Assembly: GCA_020434085.1 (NCBI GenBank)
Contig: JAGRBM010000581.1
Location: forward strand, 1 to 5,853
Source: Chrysiogenia bacterium
Lineage (GTDB): Bacteria > JAGRBM01
DNA: 5,853 nucleotides
Direction of reading: 5' to 3'
Shown here one piece after another: positions 1-3,987 of this stretch (its first letter is position 1; every line of letters begins with the position of its first letter). Made by a program: the position numbers and the translations under genes. The notes under the pieces were generated by a model. The model saw only the letters and a list, made by a program, of their open reading frames with translations. It made no database searches and was not told the DNA's origin.

Positions 1-267
1 TACGGATGAGTCGGGCGCGTGTGCCGCATCGTCATCAGCGGGCAAACCCTCCGGCATGGGATCGCCGCAGCGGATGCACAGATCCGGGCGGCCCTCGCCG
101 AAGAGCCAGGGGATCTTCGCCTCGCAGGGGGCGCACAGCTGCACGCTCGCGCGGGCCCGCTGCAGGGGCGCATCACAGAACGCGCACGCAGGCGGGAATA
201 CGACGTCGAGCACAAGACGGCCCGCCGCCGCGGCACGCCCGGCGCGAAATTGGACAAATTGTTCCAT
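1..267 (-). CDS. comF: ComF family protein, N-terminal part (cut by window edge)
   Basis: The first 89 residues of a ComF-family protein are visible; the 3' end lies outside the window. After a short N-terminus there is a hydrophobic stretch, LVLDVVFPPACAFC (residues 18-31), which matches the LLDLLFPxxCxxC opening of the family. Three CxxC pairs follow at Cys28/31, Cys45/48 and Cys64/67, the last in the form CxRCGDPMP, as in the family's zinc-ribbon region. The phosphoribosyltransferase-like domain expected after this is not in the window. ComF proteins are cytoplasmic and are needed for DNA uptake in naturally competent bacteria; in most others the role is unproven, so competence is not implied here. 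The ATG at 267-265 was chosen. A GAGGG lies 10 nt before it, and an in-frame TTG two codons upstream would have tighter spacing. The gene follows gpmI after 191 nt. Confidence 0.85.
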   Translation of the reverse strand, partial: MEQFVQFRAGRAAAAGRLVLDVVFPPACAFCDAPLQRARASVQLCAPCEAKIPWLFGEGRPDLCIRCGDPMPEGLPADDDAAHAPDSSV

Positions 268-358
268 GCACAAACAGCCCTCGTCGGTGCAGGGGCGTTG
301 AGGGTGCAGGGAGCGTGCCGGCAGCCGCATTGGCGAGCGGTTGGAGGCGGCATTTCAA

Positions 359-388
359 CGTGCACGTGCTCGTGCACGTGCATGTGCG
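359..388. repeat. Imperfect hexamer array (CGTGCA type), five units
   Basis: Five consecutive 6-bp units read CGTGCA, CGTGCT, CGTGCA, CGTGCA and TGTGCG on the plus strand. They lie in the 191-bp gap (268-458) between the gpmI stop and the comF start. I see no gene, tRNA or convincing promoter in that gap. The only other repeat in it is a pair of AGATCGGG octamers at 416-423 and 426-433. Confidence 0.75.
361..382 (-). terminator. Strong GC-rich hairpin downstream of gpmI, possible terminator without a U-tract
   Basis: Inside the hexamer array, TGCACGTGC (361-369) and GCACGTGCA (374-382) form a perfect 9-bp stem closed by a 4-nt loop (ACGA on the minus strand). It starts about 77 nt after the gpmI stop codon and ends about 94 nt before the comF start. 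No run of T follows it on the minus strand, so it is not a classical intrinsic terminator. It could pause or attenuate read-through into comF, protect the gpmI 3' end, or be a by-product of the self-complementary hexamer. Confidence 0.3.
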
Positions 389-458
389 CGATTCAGGCTA
401 TCGGGCTGGCGTTGTAGATCGGGTGAGATCGGGAGGCAGGCAGCCGAGAACGGAACGC

Positions 459-2006
459 TCAGTTCGAAATCAGGTTCTTCCCGCCCATTTCCTCGGGTTT
501 CTCGATGTCGAGAATTGCCAGGATCGTGGGAGCGAGGTCCGAGAGGCGGCCGTCGGCGACCTTGCTCTTGAGGAGCCGGTCGCTTGCCACCACCAGCGGG
601 ACCGTGTTGGTGGAGTGCTGGGTGTGGGGGCGCTCATTGGAATCGAGCATTTCTTCGCAGTTGCCGTGGTCGGCGGTTATCAGCACGTCGTAGCCGGTCT
701 TTTTTGCCACTTCGAGGACTTTCGCCATGCACTCATCGAGCACGGCGACGGCCTTCCTGGCGGCTTCGAAGTCGCCGGTGTGGCCGACCTGGTCCCCGTT
801 GGCGTAGTTGAGCACGATCAGGCTGTACTGCTCTTTTTCCATGGCGGCGATGAGCTTCTCGGTCACTTCGGCGGCGCTCATCTCGGGCTTCAAGTCATAA
901 GTCGGCACGTCGCGCGGCGAGGGGACGAGGATGCGGTCCTCGTGCTCGAAGAGTTTTTCCTGCCCGCCGTTGAAGAAGAAGGTCACGTGGGCGTACTTCT
1001 CGGTCTCGGCGATGCGGAGCTGCGAGAGCCCCTTGGCCGAGACCACTTCGCCCAGCGTGTTTTTCGGCGTCTGGGAGCGGAAGGCCACCGGCAGGTCGAA
1101 GCGCTCGTCATATTCAGAGAAACAGGTAAAGCCGCAGAGCTTGGGCATGCGCTCTCTGGGGAAGTCGTTGAAGCCCTCTTCGGTGAGGGCGCGGGTGATC
1201 TGGCGCGCGCGGTCGGCGCGGAAGTTGAAAAAGATGATGCCGTCGCGATCCGATATCAGGCCCACGGCGTTTTTCTTCTCGTTGCAGATGATCGTGGGCA
1301 GGACGAACTCGTCGTCTTCGCCGCGGGCGTAGGCGGCCTCGACGGCCTCGGCGGCGCTGGCGGCCACGTGCTCGGCCTGTCCCAGCACCATGGCGTTGTA
1401 GGCCTTCTCGACCCGGTCCCAGCGCTTGTCGCGGTCCATGGCGTAGAAACGGCCCGAGACCGTGGCGATCTTGCCGAGCTTCTGCTTGGCGAGGAATTTC
1501 TCAAAGTCGTTGATGTAGGTGAGCGCGCTGCGGGGCGGGGTATCGCGCCCGTCGAGGAAGGCGTGGATGAGCACCCGGCTGAGCCCGCGCTCCTTGGCCA
1601 TCTCCACGAGGGCCTTGGCGTGCTCGTAGTGGCTGTGGACCCCGCCGTCGGAGAAGAGGCCCATCAGGTGGAGGGCGCCCTTGGACTCGGCCACGGCGTC
1701 CATCTGGGCCAGCAGGGCCTCGTTCTCGAAGAAGGCGCCGTCCTCGATTTCCTTGTTGATGAGCGAGAGGTCCTGGTAGACGATCCGACCGGCCCCGATG
1801 TTCAGGTGGCCCACCTCGGAATTGCCCATCTGCCCCTTGGGCAGGCCCACGTCCGCCCCGGAGGTGCTGATGTGGGAGTGGGGATATTCCTGCAGCAGCC
1901 GGTCCCACGTGGGGGTCGGGGTCTGCGCGATGGCATTGTAGGGGTCGTCGGCTTTGCCCTCGCCCCAGCCATCGAGAATCATCAGTAGCACACGTTTGTC
2001 GTTCAT
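459..2006 (-). CDS. gpmI: 2,3-bisphosphoglycerate-independent phosphoglycerate mutase
   Basis: GpmI interconverts 3-phosphoglycerate and 2-phosphoglycerate in glycolysis and gluconeogenesis, through a phosphoserine enzyme and two divalent metals (usually Mn). The 515-residue product has normal length and all landmarks. Asp12 lies in LLMILDGWGEG, and the nucleophile Ser63 in MGNSEVGHLNIGAGR. His124 lies in GLFSDGGVHSH, followed by DGRDTPP (152-158), SGRFYAMDRDKRWDR (184-198), the NFRADRARQ arginines (261-269) and Lys337. The second metal cluster is Asp405/His409 (NGDQVGHTGD), Asp446/His447 (TADHGN) and His464 (HTQHSTN). The phosphatase half is thus split by the transferase insertion, as in the family. 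I chose the ATG at 2006 because homologues begin a few residues before the VLLMILDGWG strand; an in-frame ATG at 2027 would add MRAANEP. Neither start has a strong Shine-Dalgarno sequence. The gene sits 120 nt after the zinc-finger gene and may have its own promoter. Confidence 0.98.
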   Translation of the reverse strand: MNDKRVLLMILDGWGEGKADDPYNAIAQTPTPTWDRLLQEYPHSHISTSGADVGLPKGQMGNSEVGHLNIGAGRIVYQDLSLINKEIEDGAFFENEALLAQMDAVAESKGALHLMGLFSDGGVHSHYEHAKALVEMAKERGLSRVLIHAFLDGRDTPPRSALTYINDFEKFLAKQKLGKIATVSGRFYAMDRDKRWDRVEKAYNAMVLGQAEHVAASAAEAVEAAYARGEDDEFVLPTIICNEKKNAVGLISDRDGIIFFNFRADRARQITRALTEEGFNDFPRERMPKLCGFTCFSEYDERFDLPVAFRSQTPKNTLGEVVSAKGLSQLRIAETEKYAHVTFFFNGGQEKLFEHEDRILVPSPRDVPTYDLKPEMSAAEVTEKLIAAMEKEQYSLIVLNYANGDQVGHTGDFEAARKAVAVLDECMAKVLEVAKKTGYDVLITADHGNCEEMLDSNERPHTQHSTNTVPLVVASDRLLKSKVADGRLSDLAPTILAILDIEKPEEMGGKNLISN

Positions 2007-2043
2007 CGGCTCGTTTGCCGCCCGCATCGCGGGCGCGCAGGGG

Positions 2044-2074
2044 AGTATGGAACAGGTTGGGGGCGGGTGGTCAA
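2044..2074 (-). promoter_or_regulatory. Weak sigma-70-like promoter candidate for gpmI
   Basis: On the minus strand TTGACC (2074-2069, five of six to the -35 consensus) is followed after 19 bp by CATACT (2049-2044, four of six to the -10 consensus). This is about 38 nt upstream of the gpmI start codon. The spacer is longer than the preferred 17 bp and very GC-rich. The gap of 120 nt before gpmI makes a promoter plausible, but the match is marginal. Confidence 0.22.
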
Positions 2075-2100
2075 CTGCGTTGCCGCGCCCGCCCGGTTCC
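2049..2100 (-). other. Nested inverted repeat between the zinc-finger gene and gpmI
   Basis: On the minus strand an outer pair GGAAC (2100-2096) / GTTCC (2053-2049) encloses an inner pair GGGCGGG (2094-2088) / CCCGCCC (2067-2061). A 20-nt loop separates the inner arms. The structure begins 26 nt after the stop codon of the zinc-finger gene. It could be a terminator for that gene, though no T-run follows, or a folded leader of gpmI. It overlaps the promoter candidate, so the two readings compete. Confidence 0.35.
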
Positions 2101-2126
2101 GTTTAACTATTGGAAATGATTGAAAT

Positions 2127-2501
2127 TCAGGCGGGCTCGCCCTTGCCCAGGCCCCGTTCGAAGTCGCTCTGGCACTGCACGCAACGCAGGGCCATGGGGT
2201 AGGCGCGCAGGCGCTCCTCGGGGATGTCCTCGCCGCAGTCGGCGCACTCGGTGTATTCGCCGTTCTCGATGCGCGAGAGGGCGACATCAATGCTGCCCAG
2301 CACGGCCTGGTCGTCCTGCCCGAGGCGGTCGAGCAGGGCCTTCTCGGTCACGGCGGCCGCTTCCTCGCCGATGTCGGGGTGGCGCTCTTCGGCCAGGGCC
2401 CGCTGCTCGGCATCGCCACTGGCGACTTCCTTGAGCAGGTGCATCCGCTCGGACTCAAGGCGCTCGCGCATTTCGGTCAGGAATTGATTGTTCTCGGCCA
2501 T
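2127..2501 (-). CDS. DksA/TraR family C4 zinc-finger transcription factor
   Basis: DksA/TraR proteins bind in the secondary channel of RNA polymerase and modulate initiation, often together with ppGpp. The 124-residue product has the expected layout: a long N-terminal helical, charge-rich region (about residues 5-80, probable coiled coil), then a zinc finger with Cys86, Cys89, Cys107 and Cys110 (C-x2-C-x17-C-x2-C), and a short C-terminal helix. The finger contains the family pattern CxxCGxxIxxxRLxAxPxAxxC. Aligned by eye to E. coli DksA, the coiled-coil tip DxxDxA corresponds to D43-I-G-E-E-A48, so an acidic tip is kept as DxxExA if this alignment is right. The start at 2501 is supported by a G-rich Shine-Dalgarno; ATG 2516 and TTG 2522 in the same frame lack one. 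It lies between rlmH (100 nt) and gpmI (120 nt). I cannot tell a true DksA from one of the shorter DksA-like paralogues. Confidence 0.92.
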   Translation of the reverse strand: MAENNQFLTEMRERLESERMHLLKEVASGDAEQRALAEERHPDIGEEAAAVTEKALLDRLGQDDQAVLGSIDVALSRIENGEYTECADCGEDIPEERLRAYPMALRCVQCQSDFERGLGKGEPA

Positions 2502-2503
2502 GG

Positions 2504-2511
2504 TTTCCCCC
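2504..2511 (-). promoter_or_regulatory. Ribosome binding site that fixes the zinc-finger gene start
   Basis: GGGGGAAA on the minus strand ends 2 nt before the ATG at 2501, leaving 5 nt between the G-run and the start codon. It lies downstream of the two other in-frame start candidates (2516 and 2522), so it favours 2501. Confidence 0.6.
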
Positions 2512-2601
2512 GGCATTTTCAAAAGTCTTGTTGCCGCGCGCCGCTACGGCGGAGCGCCCTGGTTGCTGCAGGCTGGCGGGCGGACGCCCCCCCGGCCTGT
2601 G

Positions 2602-3081
2602 TCAGTAATGGTAAGTTTCACCCCGGATGATTGTCCAGCACCGGTAGAGCTGTTCGAGCAGCACGACCCGCGCCATCTGGTGGGGCAGGGTGATCCTTCC
2701 GAGCGCGAGCGTATCGTCGGCCCGCTCTCGCACCGCCGGAGCATGACCCAGCGGGCCGCCCAGGGCAAAAATAAGGTCGCGGCCCTCGTGGGTGCGTTCT
2801 TCGAGCCAGGCGGCCATCTCCTGCGAGCTCATCTCCCGGCCGCGCTCATCGAGTGCGATGAGCCGGGCGGTCTCCGGCACTCTTGCCAGCAGGTTCTCCG
2901 CCTCGGCCGCCACGGCCTTCTCGCGCTCGGCGCCCGAGAGCCGCTTGGCCCCGAGCTTGGCATCGCGCACCTCGAGCACCTCGCAGGGCCCGTAGCGCGA
3001 GAGCAGCTTGAGATAGTGCCCCTCCAGCTCCCGCCAGGGAGCGTCCTTGAGCTTGCCGACTGTGAGAATGGTGAGTTTCAT
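2602..3081 (-). CDS. rlmH: 23S rRNA (pseudouridine-1915-N3)-methyltransferase RlmH
   Basis: RlmH is a SPOUT-class (knotted) methyltransferase that uses S-adenosylmethionine to methylate pseudouridine 1915 in helix 69 of 23S rRNA, on assembled 70S ribosomes. The 159-residue product is of normal length (E. coli about 155). It shows the family N-terminus MKLTILTVGKLKD, the SAM-loop glycines GGPLGH (108-113), the knot segment TLPHQMARVVLLEQLYR (131-147) and the C-terminal WTIIRGETYHY. The usual acidic residue of GGP(D/E)G is Leu111 here. The start at 3081 is fixed by the conserved N-terminus although no Shine-Dalgarno sequence precedes it: the 15 nt upstream are pyrimidine-rich. In many genomes rlmH directly follows rsfS; here a GxxExxY cassette lies between them, its left arm ending 15 nt from this start codon. 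Confidence 0.97.
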   Translation of the reverse strand: MKLTILTVGKLKDAPWRELEGHYLKLLSRYGPCEVLEVRDAKLGAKRLSGAEREKAVAAEAENLLARVPETARLIALDERGREMSSQEMAAWLEERTHEGRDLIFALGGPLGHAPAVRERADDTLALGRITLPHQMARVVLLEQLYRCWTIIRGETYHY

Positions 3082-3096
3082 GGAGAGAAGAGTTTA

Positions 3097-3125
3097 ACCG
3101 CAGATGAACGCGGATGAACGCAGAT
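3097..3125 (+). repeat. Left inverted arm, three 10-bp units
   Basis: The arm reads as three successive units on a 10-bp period: ACCGCAGATG, then AACGCGGATG, then AACGCAGAT. It is the inverted partner of 3507-3535, differing at arm positions 10, 16 and 26. It lies between the GxxExxY stop codon (6 bp away) and the rlmH start codon (15 bp away), so it is in the 5' leader of rlmH. Confidence 0.85.
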
Positions 3126-3131
3126 ACTGAT

Positions 3132-3518
3132 CTATTTCAGGTTATGGACGAGGCGTTTGACTTCGACTCGTGGCTGCCCGAAATTCACCAGGAGCCCGAT
3201 CTTGAACCCAGTAGCATTCAGGTAGTTCATGACTTGAGCCATGTGCGTTGGGTCAAGTTTCTGAATAGCTTTCAGTTCAACAATCACTGAATTCTCCACC
3301 AACAGGTCGGCGAAATACTCACCGACGCATTCCTGGCGATATAGCACCTCAATTGGAGCGTGTTGGACGGTATTCAGCCCCAGCAAGCGGAGCTCAAGCG
3401 CCAAGGCGTTTTCGTATACTTTCTCAAGAAATCCGGACCCAAGAGTGTTCGAAAGAGCAAACGCAGCTCCGATGATCGCTTCCGTGATTTCATTCAAGCG
3501 ATCTTCATCCGCGTTCAT
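3132..3518 (-). CDS. GxxExxY family protein, PD-(D/E)xK nuclease-like
   Basis: The 128-residue protein carries the motif that names its family, G29-F-L-E32-K-V-Y35, within GSGFLEKVYENAL. From memory the family is grouped with the PD-(D/E)xK nuclease superfamily, and the residues expected of such a core are visible: Asp71 (YFADLLV), then Glu81-Leu-Lys83 (VIVELKAI), then Q95-V-M-N-Y99, which resembles the QxxxY motif of RecB/Cas4-type nucleases. The C-terminus GLLVNFGQPRVEVKRLV is also typical. There is no signal peptide or membrane segment, so it is probably cytoplasmic. The biological role of the family is not established as far as I know. The ATG at 3518 lies inside the right arm, so the first four residues (MNAD) are encoded by repeat sequence. 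An in-frame stop lies just upstream, and no clear Shine-Dalgarno is seen. It starts 33 nt after the rsfS stop and could be read from the rsfS transcript. Its lower G+C suggests acquisition. Confidence 0.9.
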   Translation of the reverse strand: MNADEDRLNEITEAIIGAAFALSNTLGSGFLEKVYENALALELRLLGLNTVQHAPIEVLYRQECVGEYFADLLVENSVIVELKAIQKLDPTHMAQVMNYLNATGFKIGLLVNFGQPRVEVKRLVHNLK

Positions 3519-3535
3519 CTGCGTTTATCTGCGGT
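3507..3535 (-). repeat. Right inverted arm, three 10-bp units, containing the gene start
   Basis: Read on the minus strand, the arm is ACCGCAGATA, then AACGCAGATG, then AACGCGGAT, again with a 10-bp period. The ATG formed at the junction of the second and third units (3518-3516) is the start codon of the GxxExxY gene. It lies 16 bp after the rsfS stop codon. Confidence 0.85.
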
Positions 3536-3551
3536 CTGTTTTCTGGGCAGC

Positions 3552-3938
3552 TTACTTGGCCGCTTTGACGCTGTCGTGGTCGTAGTAGACGCGGGGGACG
3601 TCGTTCCAGAGTTGTTCGAGGTTGTAGTGCTGGCGCGAGGGCTCGTCGAAGATGTGGACGATCACGTCGCCGGCGTCGATGAGGATCCACTGACCGGGGT
3701 CCATGCCCTCGGCGCCCAGGGCGGCTTCGCCCTCGTCCTTGAGCCGCCGCAGGATGTTGTCGGCGATGGCCTGGTTGTGCTTGGAGTGGCTGCCCGCGCA
3801 GATCAAGAAGGCATCGGCATAGCCCGAGACGTCATGTACATCGAGCGATACAACGCCCTCGGCCTTCTTATCGAGGGCCGCATCGGCGATTGCCTGCAAC
3901 TTTGCGGGAAGCGGTAGTGGTTTGGCTCTCTTCACCAT
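3552..3938 (-). CDS. rsfS: Ribosomal silencing factor RsfS (Iojap family)
   Basis: RsfS binds ribosomal protein uL14 on the 50S subunit and blocks joining with the 30S subunit, lowering translation in stationary phase or starvation. The 128-residue product has the family signature in order: KKAEGVVSLDVHDVSGYADAF (24-44; the family usually has DYF at the end), the LICAGSHSKHNQAIADNI helix (45-62), EGMDPGQWILIDAGDVIVHIF (78-97) and the closing HYNLEQLW (104-111). The start at 3938 is supported by GGAAG six nt upstream. The reading frame stays open far upstream, but that part overlaps the preceding gene out of frame and is not RsfS-like. The C-terminus has a short extension, VYYDHDSVKAAK. The gene sits 49 nt after the DUF255 gene. 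nadD, a frequent upstream partner of rsfS, is not here. Confidence 0.95.
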   Translation of the reverse strand: MVKRAKPLPLPAKLQAIADAALDKKAEGVVSLDVHDVSGYADAFLICAGSHSKHNQAIADNILRRLKDEGEAALGAEGMDPGQWILIDAGDVIVHIFDEPSRQHYNLEQLWNDVPRVYYDHDSVKAAK

Positions 3939-3944
3939 TCGACG

Positions 3945-3949
3945 CTTCC
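3945..3949 (-). promoter_or_regulatory. Ribosome binding site of rsfS
   Basis: GGAAG on the minus strand lies 6 nt before the ATG at 3938. It supports that start over any upstream start in the long open frame; the ATG at 3954 is in a different frame. Confidence 0.6.
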
Positions 3950-3957
3950 AGCATAGG

Positions 3958-3973
3958 CCGCCCGGTGGGGCGG
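3958..3973 (-). other. Small GC hairpin between the DUF255 gene and rsfS
   Basis: CCGCCC and GGGCGG form a perfect 6-bp stem around a 4-nt loop (CACC on the minus strand). It sits 14 nt after the upstream stop codon and just before the rsfS ribosome binding site. No T-run follows. It could be a weak terminator, an mRNA processing or stability element, or chance in GC-rich DNA. Confidence 0.3.
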
Positions 3974-3987
3974 AGGCAACAGGGGGG

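Larger units (their letters stand above)
3097..3535. mobile_element. Candidate mobile cassette: GxxExxY gene between inverted repeat arms
   Basis: The 439-bp unit has 29-bp inverted arms (26 of 29 positions match) and a single gene filling the space between them. By hand count 149 of 300 bases in 3181-3480 are G or C, against 44 of 60 (2941-3000) and 42 of 60 (4201-4260) in neighbouring genes. It interrupts rsfS and rlmH, which are commonly adjacent. No transposase is present, and I see no convincing target-site duplication. Mobility is inferred from the boundaries and composition, not shown. Confidence 0.55.

Noticed and set aside
322-355. Promoter for comF (TTGAAA followed by GCCAAT on the minus strand)
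   Set aside because: The -10-like hexamer matches only three of six positions, so it is not distinguishable from chance.
416-433. Direct repeat AGATCGGG twice, 10 bp apart
   Set aside because: Only two short copies, no dyad and no neighbouring regulatory feature; too little to call an operator.
6-1988. A 660-codon open frame on the plus strand, antisense to gpmI
   Set aside because: It is the mirror of a high-GC coding frame. The translation is low-complexity, matches no family I recognise, and runs over both the gpmI and ComF reading frames, which are clearly real.
2523-2601. GC-rich short hairpins between rlmH and the zinc-finger gene as a terminator
   Set aside because: Stems are only 4-5 bp with very small loops and no adjacent T-run; expected in sequence this GC-rich.
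2488-3117. A 209-codon plus-strand open frame antisense to rlmH
   Set aside because: It is the shadow of rlmH and its flanks, with no recognisable domain; its end runs into the repeat arm.
3097-3535. CRISPR array
   Set aside because: The repeat units are 10 bp, directly adjacent without spacers, and occur as only two inverted arms around a gene.
3092-3541. Possible 4-bp target-site duplication (GTTT) outside both arms of the cassette
   Set aside because: The GTTT copies are not at equal distance from the arm ends, and a 4-bp match in T-rich flanks is expected by chance.
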